A stretch of DNA of 40,326 bases, taken from Melioribacteraceae bacterium. Its GTDB lineage: Bacteria; Bacteroidota; Ignavibacteria; Ignavibacteriales; Melioribacteraceae. How positions within the stretch are numbered: position 1 is the stretch's first letter; each line of letters starts with the position of its first letter. This document shows positions 8,809-17,484 of this stretch, piece after piece. Location: assembly GCA_016927595.1 (NCBI GenBank), contig JAFGMI010000015.1, positions 1-40,326 on the forward strand, given 5' to 3'. The position numbers were made by a program, and so were the translations under genes. The notes under the pieces were generated by a model. That model saw nothing but the letters and a program-made list of their open reading frames with translations. It was not told the DNA's origin and ran no database searches.

Positions 8809-10569
8809 ATGAGAAAAATTTTATTACCTTTTTTACTCCTTTTACTTATACCATTGTCAGCTTCATTTGCCCAGGGATTAATGGATTATGTTAAAGAGGT
8901 AAAAGGCGATACCCTTGTTGTTAAAGATTATGTTGATATGAATTTCCAGGCTAACTCTATTAATAGCGTTATTCTGGAAGATGCAAACGCACCTGCAGGA
9001 CGCGTTTATGAACTACAGGTTAACGGATGGTATCCCCAGTCTGCTGGCGTTACTACACCTTCGGACAGACCTGTTGTAATTGCCGGTGCTGATGATGATA
9101 TTCTGGTCAACAGAGAAGCAGCACCGCCTATTATTTCCGGTTATTCGGATGAAGGCGGATCCAGCCCCGGCGGTATTACCTGGGGGAACGATCTGACCGT
9201 GAAAAACTCCAGTGTTATATGCGGTGCCCCTGATGGTTCATACGGCTGGGCATTTTTCGGTTCCGGCGCTGCTGACAGAAAGGTTGTTTTTGAAAATAAT
9301 ATGATGGAACATAACTGGTGGGTATTTATTCAATCAAACGCACATTCAGGGAACAGTTTCTGGTTTAAGGATAATTATTTTGTAAATATGAGCGGACGTG
9401 CCTGCAGACGTAACGGCGGTGTATATGATAATGTTGATAATAATACAGATACCATGTATATCGAAAACAATACGCATGTTATGGCTCAGGGCTACATTTA
9501 CAAATTCAGGAACTACCCGATCAGTTTCATCTACATTAATCATAACACATTTATTAATTGTGCAAGTGTTGTTCTTGAAACCCAGGGAGTTCAGAGTAAT
9601 AACATCATAACAAACAACATTTTTGTTAACAGCAATATACAGCCATTCAGACCCAATATGACTGAAGATCTTTCCGAGCAGGCTATCGATGGACAACCGC
9701 AAGGTCTGATTGATGTTGCCGTATTGCCTGCAAGCATGGACCAGGTTGACAGAAAGTGGCTGGTTGAAGCGAATGTTGCCTACTGGGATCCACAAGTATC
9801 CGATTTGGGTACTGAAGCAAATACATTGGCAATTAATGGTTTTACTACCTGGGTAAACCAGTCAATGAAAATGAATGAAAGAACCAAAGCTTTGTTCGAT
9901 GATGATACGAACTATCCATACCTTACCGAGGGTAAATGGTACGACCAATTGCCGAGTTTTACGGATCCGCAAGATCTGTTAACTGATCAGGTCGAAGTAT
10001 TAAAAGAATTCTGCCTCGGGACTATCGATACTACAAGTACAAACGTAATGCCTTACTGGAGAGTATCAAGCGTAGGTGATGAAAACTTCGTTTATTCAGA
10101 CTGGCCGATTCCTGTTGATCTTTCATACAGCGATGCTGAATTACTGACCGGCGGAACCGATGGTTTACCGGTTGGAGACCTGAACTGGTTCCCGTCGGAA
10201 AAAGCTACGTTTAATGCCAATAAAGCAGAATATTATGCAGCACTGGTAGATGCATGGGAAAACGGACATACTGTAACCGCAGTTGAAGAATTAGGCGGCT
10301 TGCCTACAGAATTTGAATTATCGCAAAACTATCCTAATCCGTTCAACCCGACAACTACTATAAACTTTTCACTCCCCGAAGCATCAAATATCAGTCTGAA
10401 AGTTTATAATGCATTGGGTCAGGAAGTTGCTACTCTTGTTAACGGTTTTAGAACTGCGCAAAGTTATGAAGTTTCATTCGATGCTTCACATCTTGCAAGT
10501 GGTGTCTATGTGTATACATTGCAGGGCGATAATTACAGCCTTTCAAAGAAAATGATACTAATGAAATAG
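8809..10569 (+). CDS. secreted beta-helix-like protein with T9SS sorting domain, copy 1
   Basis: 586 residues. A clear signal peptide (ends SASFAQ) is followed by a mature start LMDYVKEVKGDTLVVKDYVDM. The centre (~100-290) has Asn-rich repeating strands such as FKDNYFVNM, MYIENNTHVMAQG, YINHNTFINCA and ITNNIFVN, the look of a right-handed parallel beta-helix as in pectate-lyase-like proteins. A PVGDLNWFP motif precedes the C-terminal T9SS type A domain (NYPNPFNPTTT to SKKMILMK). I cannot point to catalytic residues, so it may be a lyase, a glycoside hydrolase or a surface glycan-binding protein. AAGGAG precedes the ATG. It follows the TonB-dependent receptor and ends at a terminator, so the two probably form one unit. 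A full-length paralog starts at 22028. Confidence 0.85.
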   Translation: MRKILLPFLLLLLIPLSASFAQGLMDYVKEVKGDTLVVKDYVDMNFQANSINSVILEDANAPAGRVYELQVNGWYPQSAGVTTPSDRPVVIAGADDDILVNREAAPPIISGYSDEGGSSPGGITWGNDLTVKNSSVICGAPDGSYGWAFFGSGAADRKVVFENNMMEHNWWVFIQSNAHSGNSFWFKDNYFVNMSGRACRRNGGVYDNVDNNTDTMYIENNTHVMAQGYIYKFRNYPISFIYINHNTFINCASVVLETQGVQSNNIITNNIFVNSNIQPFRPNMTEDLSEQAIDGQPQGLIDVAVLPASMDQVDRKWLVEANVAYWDPQVSDLGTEANTLAINGFTTWVNQSMKMNERTKALFDDDTNYPYLTEGKWYDQLPSFTDPQDLLTDQVEVLKEFCLGTIDTTSTNVMPYWRVSSVGDENFVYSDWPIPVDLSYSDAELLTGGTDGLPVGDLNWFPSEKATFNANKAEYYAALVDAWENGHTVTAVEELGGLPTEFELSQNYPNPFNPTTTINFSLPEASNISLKVYNALGQEVATLVNGFRTAQSYEVSFDASHLASGVYVYTLQGDNYSLSKKMILMK

Positions 10570-10592
10570 TTAGATTTCATTTTTGTGATATT

Positions 10593-10624
10593 AAAACCCC
10601 GACAGTTATTTTGCCGGGGTTTTG
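10593..10624 (+). terminator. rho-independent terminator after beta-helix copy 1
   Basis: AAAACCCCG (10593-10601) pairs with CGGGGTTTT (10615-10623) around a 13-base loop, and the 3' arm ends in a T run. It closes the receptor/beta-helix unit before the unrelated gene at 10767. Confidence 0.85.
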
Positions 10625-10766
10625 TTTATATACGTGAATAAAATGATTACCTTAAAATTATCGCATTTATATTTAAAGTCGAAAAATATAAATTGTCTAT
10701 CAGGATTGAATAGCATAGAATTTTGCGAATCAGTAAAATAATTATCTTATCTGCAGGAGAAATCAG

Positions 10767-12512
10767 ATGAACATACCCAGATTTCAGGTTCTGTTATTTG
10801 CATTATTAGTTTTATTTATCAGCAGCGGATGCGAATCCGGTAAATTTCCGGATAGCAATATTGTAGCCAGGTATGATAACAACTACTACGTTACGGTTGA
10901 CGAGTTGAACAAATATGTTCAGGAATGGCTTTACTATAAAAAATTTCTCGATAGATCGGATGTTTATAATAATGCTTTAAACGATATGCTCGTCAATCAA
11001 TTTAAACGAATGGATTTTTTTGAAAAAGGATTGGATAAGGATACAAATCTGGTGCAAAAAATAAACCGTGTAATAAACGAAGAACTGGTTGCCGAATATT
11101 TTGAATCTCAGTATCTGGGTAAATATGCCAATGAAGAGTATGCTAAAAAGGCATACGGAATTATGAACAGAGAAGTTGTTTACCAATTAATTGCTTTAAA
11201 TAAACCGGAAAACAGTTCTCAACAGCAGCTTGATTCGCTTAAAGAAAAAGCCCTGGCAATTAAAGCGGAAATAGATAACGGTGCGGATTTTAGTTCTTTA
11301 GTACAGATGTATTCTCAGAACAAAACTTCTTTAATGAATAGTGGTTATATGCCTCCGATTGATTGGAAGCAGAGCATTTCAAATCCGGTGGTTGGTGTGA
11401 TTTTCGATCTTAACAAAAATGATGTCCGCGTTCTGAACGCGATTAATGCGTTCTTAATCGTAAAGATTGCTGATATAAATGAAATTCATGTCGAACCGTA
11501 TGATTTGATTAAAGATAAAATTATATCGGACCTTAAAACAGCATATGCTAATACTAGCCTTGATGAATATGAAAAAGACAAGAAAGCACTGATAGATGAA
11601 AATAGTCTGAAATGGAATGAAGAAGCTTTAAAACAGATTGTAAAATGGTCAAAGGTTCGGAATTTTTATTCAGGAGAATACAGGGATACTTTTGCAGATG
11701 CTATTGAAAAAGGAGAGAATAAAATTATATTAACTTATAATGGCGGTATCCTTGATTACAGAGAACTATTAAGATTATTGAACAATATTTTAATATTGGC
11801 AGAATCTGAAAATATAGATGATAATGATATTAAAAAGTATATTCTTGAAGCGATACGTACCGATCTTATTGTGAAAAAAGCAGATTCGCTTGATCTAAAA
11901 AAGAATATATTTAATGCTTTCACGACTAATTCAACACTGAGGAATCAGATAGTGTACCTGTACAATCAAGCTGAGGTTGAAGCGAAAATTCCTGCAGCAA
12001 CTGATGAAGCACTGCAAAGATTTTTTAAGGCAAATGAAAGTACTATGTACTATCAGCTGGAGAAAAGAAATATATTCGTGATGGTCTTTCCTTCAAAAAC
12101 TGATGCTGAAAAAGTATCTGCAGAAATTAATAACGGGACATCTTTTGAAGATGTTACTGGTAAGTATCTTGTCAAAACTTATATAAAAGAGCGTGACGGT
12201 GAAATTAAATCCTATCTCAGCAATGAAGAACCAACATTCGGCGAATTAGCATTCGAAATGGATGAAAGTGAAGTTTCAGGTCCTATAGAATTTAAGGATG
12301 AAAATGATAAGACTAAATACGCCATAATAAAATGTTACCATATCCGCCAGGAGAAACAGCTGACATTTAATGAAGTGAAAGACTCAATAAAAGAAGATTT
12401 TAGTAACTACCACAGAAAAATAATAGAAAAGGAAGTGGAAGATAAATTAAAAAGTAAATATCATCCGGAAATAAATGACGAAGTTTTAGCAAAGATTATA
12501 TCTCCTCAGTAA
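10767..12512 (+). CDS. parvulin-type peptidyl-prolyl isomerase lipoprotein
   Basis: 581 residues. The N-terminal signal ends in the lipobox SSGC with Cys22, so it should be lipid-anchored outside the inner membrane. Two parvulin-like stretches can be seen: ~135-240 (VVYQLIALNKP, then IDNGADFSSLVQMYSQN and SGYMPPIDW) and ~425-517 (IFVMVFPSKTDAEKVSAEINNG, then GEIKSYLSNEEP). Helical regions between and after them fit a SurA/PrsA-like chaperone. The role would be folding of exported or outer-membrane proteins; no specific client is shown. AGGAGA precedes the ATG. It has its own leader after a terminator, so it starts a new unit, followed at 129 bp by the SGNH protein. The second PPIase domain is the weaker match. 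Confidence 0.82.
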   Translation: MNIPRFQVLLFALLVLFISSGCESGKFPDSNIVARYDNNYYVTVDELNKYVQEWLYYKKFLDRSDVYNNALNDMLVNQFKRMDFFEKGLDKDTNLVQKINRVINEELVAEYFESQYLGKYANEEYAKKAYGIMNREVVYQLIALNKPENSSQQQLDSLKEKALAIKAEIDNGADFSSLVQMYSQNKTSLMNSGYMPPIDWKQSISNPVVGVIFDLNKNDVRVLNAINAFLIVKIADINEIHVEPYDLIKDKIISDLKTAYANTSLDEYEKDKKALIDENSLKWNEEALKQIVKWSKVRNFYSGEYRDTFADAIEKGENKIILTYNGGILDYRELLRLLNNILILAESENIDDNDIKKYILEAIRTDLIVKKADSLDLKKNIFNAFTTNSTLRNQIVYLYNQAEVEAKIPAATDEALQRFFKANESTMYYQLEKRNIFVMVFPSKTDAEKVSAEINNGTSFEDVTGKYLVKTYIKERDGEIKSYLSNEEPTFGELAFEMDESEVSGPIEFKDENDKTKYAIIKCYHIRQEKQLTFNEVKDSIKEDFSNYHRKIIEKEVEDKLKSKYHPEINDEVLAKIISPQ

Positions 12513-12552
12513 AAGCAAAATATTAGTATTCTGTCTGAATTTCTTTTTTGTT

Positions 12553-12573
12553 CCTGCTCATGAAACATGCAGG
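12553..12573 (+). other. short hairpin between lipoprotein and SGNH genes
   Basis: CCTGC (12553-12557) pairs with GCAGG (12569-12573), and ATG with CAT inside, leaving a two-base bulge and an AAA loop. T- and A-rich stretches flank it, but no good T tract follows on the + strand, so it is a weak terminator at best. Confidence 0.3.
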
Positions 12574-12641
12574 TTAAAAAATTCATATAGGAAAAACTCA
12601 GAATAATCTTTCTGTAATTGTTAATCATTCAGAGATGTATT

Positions 12642-14585
12642 TTGAAAATTACAAATGAAAAAAAGAAACAGATAGTAGCCGATAAAGATCAGCTATCCGT
12701 AAATCAAATTTCCCAAAAATACAATATACCGCTCGTTGAAATAAAAAAAATTATTAATGCCTCAGAAAAAAAAACACCGAAATGGTTTTATACAGTATTG
12801 ATATTATTTCCTATTCTTTTTTTAGTCGGACTGGAAACCTTTTTAAGTTCTATTGATTATGGATATAACTTAGACCAATGGGTTGATGCGGGGCAGGGGA
12901 AATATATAATAAATCCTGAGATCGGAAGGAGATATTTTACCAGCGGAGATTTTAATCCTAATACGATTGAAGACGTCTTCGACCAGCGTAAGTCAGCTAA
13001 TTCTTTCAGAGTCTTTGTGTTGGGCGGAAGCAGTGCACAAGGATTTCCGTTTAATCCTATGGGATCGTTTTCCCGATATATCCGGAAGAGACTTGAATTG
13101 GTTTACCCGGCGACTAAAACCGAGGTTATAAATATAAGTATGACTGCGGTGAATTCTTACACTATACTTGATTTATTACCGGGCGTACTGGAGCAGGAAC
13201 CCGATGTGATTTTAATTTATGCGGGACATAATGAATACTATGGAGCGTTGGGTGTAGGTTCGATGGAATCTTATGGTTCATCACGCTTCCTGGTTAAATT
13301 AGTGTTATTCCTGAATAAATTTAAAACAACTCAATTAGTACGCAACTCAATTAAGTGGGCTTCTTCATTATTCGCAGCTGAAAATAATAAGCATTCCGGT
13401 ACGCTGATGTCGAGAATGGCGAAGGATAAATATATAATATTAAATACAGAGGAGTTTAATGCAGGGGTTCGACAATTTAAGGAAAACCTAAAGGATATTT
13501 TAGGTTTGATCAAAGGTAAGGAGGTACCTGTAATATTGGGAAGGCTGGTAAGCAATTTAAAAGATCAGAAACCTTTTGTCTCAGTCGGAACGCCTGGTTA
13601 CAGGACAGCAGAGGAAGTATATGAAGAAGCCAAATATGAGTTTGAGAATAATAATTTTTCAAAAGCAGATTCTCTGTTCAGACAGGCTAAGGAACTTGAT
13701 GCACTAAGGTTCAGGGCACCCGAAAAAATCAATAGTATTATTGATGAACTTGGGAAAGAGTCCGGCACAGCAATTGTCCCCATCGACTCAATATTTAATT
13801 CCGCAAGCCCTTGTAAAATTGTAGGGGATAACCTGATTGCAGACCATCTGCATCCGAACGTAGAGGGGTACCAACTTATTGGTAAAGCATTTTACGAGCG
13901 AATGGAGAAACTGGGATATCTTCCCCGGACGGAGAAGCCGGCAATACCGCTTGACGAGCAGGATAGCCTGACTCGTGTCAATTTTGTATTTACCAAACTC
14001 GATTCCGTTATGGGTGCTTATTTTGTTGACTTATTAAAGTCAGATTACCCGTATAAAAAAGAGAAAGCAGCAATATCAAAATTTCAGCAAAGAGATTTTG
14101 TCAAATTATTTAAGCCGGATAATTTTATTGATTCGCTGGCTATGATTAGAATAGAAAATAAAATATCATGGGTTGATGCTCATTTGATTGCTGCAACATA
14201 TTATTTGAGAAGAGACGATATAAAAGAGTATTTAAATTATATGAATGTATTAATATACCAGTATCCAGGTCTGAAAGATCTTGATGGCGCTCTTAAATAT
14301 TTTTACGAGCAAAAGAAAATAAACCTGGCAGATTATACACCGAAAAGAAATGGGATTATGGCGTTGTATATCGGAAATTTCGACAATGCAATCAGACATT
14401 TGACCCAGGCTTATAATTCAAATCCTGAGGATCCGTCACTACTGTATAATCTCTCGTTAGCTTATACTGGAAAGAATGACTTTGATAGTGCTCTTTCATT
14501 AATTAATAAATGCTTAATAGCTGATCCGGATTATCCGGATGCGGAAAATTTAAAACAACGGATATTAAAAGAAGTGGATAATTGA
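12642..14585 (+). CDS. membrane-anchored SGNH hydrolase with HTH-like N-terminus and TPR tail
   Basis: The frame is open from a TTG at 12618, but I prefer the TTG at 12642 (protein start KITNEKKKQ), which has a weak AGAG site upstream; this gives 647 residues. Residues ~15-40 (LSVNQISQKYNIPLVEIKKII) look like a helix-turn-helix. One transmembrane helix follows (~47-65). The SGNH domain has GGSSAQG with Ser130 as likely nucleophile, YAGHNEYYG as the block III Gly/Asn region, and DHLHPN with Asp401 and His404. The C-terminal ~100 residues contain TPR repeats (IRHLTQAYNSNPEDPSLLYNLSLAYTGKNDFDSAL). SGNH enzymes are esterases, lipases or O-acyl transferases; the substrate here is unknown. The domain order places the HTH in the cytoplasm and the enzyme outside. 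Confidence 0.83.
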   Translation: MKITNEKKKQIVADKDQLSVNQISQKYNIPLVEIKKIINASEKKTPKWFYTVLILFPILFLVGLETFLSSIDYGYNLDQWVDAGQGKYIINPEIGRRYFTSGDFNPNTIEDVFDQRKSANSFRVFVLGGSSAQGFPFNPMGSFSRYIRKRLELVYPATKTEVINISMTAVNSYTILDLLPGVLEQEPDVILIYAGHNEYYGALGVGSMESYGSSRFLVKLVLFLNKFKTTQLVRNSIKWASSLFAAENNKHSGTLMSRMAKDKYIILNTEEFNAGVRQFKENLKDILGLIKGKEVPVILGRLVSNLKDQKPFVSVGTPGYRTAEEVYEEAKYEFENNNFSKADSLFRQAKELDALRFRAPEKINSIIDELGKESGTAIVPIDSIFNSASPCKIVGDNLIADHLHPNVEGYQLIGKAFYERMEKLGYLPRTEKPAIPLDEQDSLTRVNFVFTKLDSVMGAYFVDLLKSDYPYKKEKAAISKFQQRDFVKLFKPDNFIDSLAMIRIENKISWVDAHLIAATYYLRRDDIKEYLNYMNVLIYQYPGLKDLDGALKYFYEQKKINLADYTPKRNGIMALYIGNFDNAIRHLTQAYNSNPEDPSLLYNLSLAYTGKNDFDSALSLINKCLIADPDYPDAENLKQRILKEVDN

Positions 14586-14665
14586 TTCTGTATCTTAAAA
14601 TATTGCATGTGATTTTGCAGATATTTCATACCGATATATTTTATTAAAATAGCTCAACTTTAATT

Positions 14666-17002
14666 ATGCATAATAAAAAAATAGTATATCTGAATGTTGC
14701 TGTAGTGTCTGTTTCGGTAGTATGTTTTGAAATTATTTCGACACGTATCTCCTCTGTTATTTTTGTAAGCAATTTTGCCTTTATAATATTATCACTTGCC
14801 ATACTTGGTCTCGGCTGCGGAGCAGTTTATTCCTATTACAGGATTCCTGCAGATAAATCAAATGCCACAATTCAATTTTTATCTAAATCGCTTATATCAT
14901 TAGCACTGTCATATTTAGTTTTTATAATTTTGATTACCGGTCTGGAATTTGCAGCAAATCCTTTTATCTATTTCTTTTTGCTTTTTATTCCGTTTTTTAC
15001 TGCAGGTGTATTTTATTCGTTGGTATTCAGGATCTACTCCGCGCTCAGTTTTAAAATATATGCTGCTGACCTCATTGGGGCTGCTATAGGATCAGTCGGA
15101 TCGATAATATTATTAAGTTTTTCGGGTGCTGCAAACGCTGTATTATTATTGACTGTTTTTATTCTTGCTCTTTTTATTTTATTAAAAAAGGATGCTATAA
15201 AAAAATCGATTCAGATTATATCTTATTCCATTCTCGCGATGTTGGTTCTTTTTATTTCATCTAATGGCGACCGGAGTCTACTGGGCAAAATTCCTATCGG
15301 ACAATATCCGGAAAAAGATTTCTACCATGTATACGAAAATGTAAGCACTGAATCAGAAATTATTGAGAGCAGGTGGAGCGTTTACGGCAGATCGGATTTA
15401 GTTGAATACAGTCACCAGAATGTTGTAAAACAACTTTTTATTGATGGCGCTGCCGGTACTCAAATGTACAGCTTCAATGGCAGTTTAACTGATCCCGGGG
15501 AATTGCTGCTTAATTTATTGTACAGGAATTCGAGTGCAGTACCATTCCTGTATCTTAATGAGAGTCAGAAGAACAGGATGCTGGTGATAGGTCCCGGAGG
15601 AGGAAAGGAGGTGTTGACCGGATTACTTGCAGGAGTGGATAATATAACCGGAGTTGAAGTAAATCCTGACTTTGTTGAAATCGTTAAAGATTACAAAAAT
15701 TATAATGGTGGTATTTATACGGAGTTTCCGAATATTAAAATTGTAATCGATGAAGGGAGACACTATGCAAAAAAATCTGAGGACAAATATGATATTATCC
15801 AGATGGTGCTTCCCTCTACCGAGCAAATTCAAAATATAGATAATATAGCTGCCAACGAAAATTTTCTCCTTACCGTTGAGGCTCTGAAAGATTATTTGAA
15901 TATTCTTACAAACGAAGGGCAACTGATTTTAACGCTGCACAATGACTGGGAAATAAGCAGATTGATAACTACCGCTTTTTCAGCGTTCGAAGAACTTGGG
16001 ATTCAGCCAAAAGAAACGGTAAAGCATCTTATGATTTACGAATCAGATTATGCACCGACAATCATAATTAAGAGAAAAAAATTTTCGGAATATGAACTGT
16101 TCACTGTCAGAAATTCACTTGAATCTTTACCAAGCGGCTTCCCGAAGGCAACATTTTATCCGGATCTGTCGAATAATACGAGTTCCAGAATAAATAATAT
16201 GCTTTCAGCAATTGCTGACGGTAAAACTACAGTTGATGAGATTATTGAAAAGGATGAGTATAATTTAAAACCGTGCCGCGATGACAGTCCTTATTTCTAC
16301 AATATAAACAGAGGAATACCTGGATATATTCTCTACTTATTTTTGGCTGTGGCGGGAATGAATATTGCGTTAATATTTTACCCGCTGGCACAAATAAAAA
16401 GGAAGATTGCTAAAACCGAATTTATGATGGTCATTAACCCACTTATTATTTTTTGTGCAATCGGTTTGGGATTTATGATAATAGAAATTTCAATTTTTCA
16501 AAAGCTGATACTGTTCATCGGTTCGCCGACGATCGCACTTTCAATACTTCTCGGCTCGATTTTAATCGGTATGGGAATTGGTAGTATGCTTGGCAAAGAA
16601 TTTATTAAAGAGAATGTAATCAAAAGAATTTATTCGGCAGGTTTGGCTATAATTTTGGTCGGAATAATGATATTTTTCATTTATCCGTTTTTACTTGAAT
16701 ATTTTATCACACTTAACCTGTTCTACAAAATAATTATCTGCTTATTATTGATGATGCCGCTGGGAGCTTTCGCGGGCATTCCTTTTCCCTCAGCAATTCA
16801 ATTGTTGAGAGAATCTGATCTGAATACGTACATTCCATGGATGTACGGATTAAACGGTACATTTTCGGTACTCGGATCAGTTTCTGCAGTTGTAATATCA
16901 TTAGTTTATGGATTTAAAATTGCTTTTTTTTTCGGATTAAGTATTTACCTGGTTCTTTCTGTTTATCTGTTTCTCAAAAGTAAAGAAAATACAGCGAATT
17001 AA
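14666..17002 (+). CDS. polytopic membrane protein with spermidine-synthase-like domain
   Basis: 778 residues: about seven N-terminal transmembrane helices (~5-200), a soluble SAM-binding-fold domain (~200-540), then about six more helices (~545-775). The SAM-type glycine motif is GPGGGKE (Gly309-Gly313), followed by ITGVEVNPDFVEIV. In true spermidine synthases the next strand carries a catalytic Asp after the YDVI motif; here it reads YDIIQMVLPST, with no Asp in that place, so aminopropyl transfer is doubtful. This belongs to the large, mostly uncharacterised group of membrane-fused spermidine-synthase-like proteins. It follows the SGNH gene by 80 bp and may form a unit with it and the parvulin lipoprotein. 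No clear Shine-Dalgarno is present. Confidence 0.8.
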   Translation: MHNKKIVYLNVAVVSVSVVCFEIISTRISSVIFVSNFAFIILSLAILGLGCGAVYSYYRIPADKSNATIQFLSKSLISLALSYLVFIILITGLEFAANPFIYFFLLFIPFFTAGVFYSLVFRIYSALSFKIYAADLIGAAIGSVGSIILLSFSGAANAVLLLTVFILALFILLKKDAIKKSIQIISYSILAMLVLFISSNGDRSLLGKIPIGQYPEKDFYHVYENVSTESEIIESRWSVYGRSDLVEYSHQNVVKQLFIDGAAGTQMYSFNGSLTDPGELLLNLLYRNSSAVPFLYLNESQKNRMLVIGPGGGKEVLTGLLAGVDNITGVEVNPDFVEIVKDYKNYNGGIYTEFPNIKIVIDEGRHYAKKSEDKYDIIQMVLPSTEQIQNIDNIAANENFLLTVEALKDYLNILTNEGQLILTLHNDWEISRLITTAFSAFEELGIQPKETVKHLMIYESDYAPTIIIKRKKFSEYELFTVRNSLESLPSGFPKATFYPDLSNNTSSRINNMLSAIADGKTTVDEIIEKDEYNLKPCRDDSPYFYNINRGIPGYILYLFLAVAGMNIALIFYPLAQIKRKIAKTEFMMVINPLIIFCAIGLGFMIIEISIFQKLILFIGSPTIALSILLGSILIGMGIGSMLGKEFIKENVIKRIYSAGLAIILVGIMIFFIYPFLLEYFITLNLFYKIIICLLLMMPLGAFAGIPFPSAIQLLRESDLNTYIPWMYGLNGTFSVLGSVSAVVISLVYGFKIAFFFGLSIYLVLSVYLFLKSKENTAN

Positions 17003-17484
17003 ACGGATAAGATATTTTTAATCCAGTACGACTTAATTACGATTTATGAAGAGTATTTTATTGAAAATGTTAATCCGGGAGTTGATTGTTCTGATTGAAT
17101 ATATTGTTAATGCAAGACGGGGTACATGACGCAAAGAGGTTAAATAGTTTTGTAAAGTGGCTTCTATTTTACCTTTTACATTATTATCATTAAATATAGC
17201 AGCATAATGTATAACTCGATTTAATTTCCAGCTTTTCATGAATCATATTTTTTAAAATATTCTCTTAGATAAGAATAAACAAGAAATTTTGTGTCTCTTC
17301 CATGATACAAATAACTAAATATTATTTTGAAATACTAAAGAGCTTCTCTTTCTCAGATATCATCAATGATTAATCAAAGTAACTTTCTTTCAATCGGACC
17401 GCAGGGGGAAATTCTGTTCTTTATATCATTTCGGATTGATAAATAATAAATGAATCAATTTTCACATAGCAATTATATATTAAA
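17003..17484. other. 482-bp intergenic region before the GH127 gene
   Basis: No convincing gene. A minus-strand frame at 17033-17239 (68 codons, start MKSWKLNRVIHYAAI) matches nothing I recognise and has no ribosome binding site I trust; it could be a decayed gene. The rest is AT-rich, except a short G-run near 17401-17409, and probably holds the promoter of the long hydrolase run. I see no terminator with a T tract after the membrane protein. Confidence 0.5.

Noticed and set aside
9346-9795. 149-codon minus-strand open frame within beta-helix copy 1
   Set aside because: It lies wholly opposite a convincing gene with signal peptide and sorting domain; its residues reflect the reversed codons of that gene.
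12618-12641. Upstream TTG start for the SGNH protein
   Set aside because: It adds eight residues with no ribosome binding site in front; the TTG at 12642 has a weak site and gives a charged N-terminus before the HTH-like segment.
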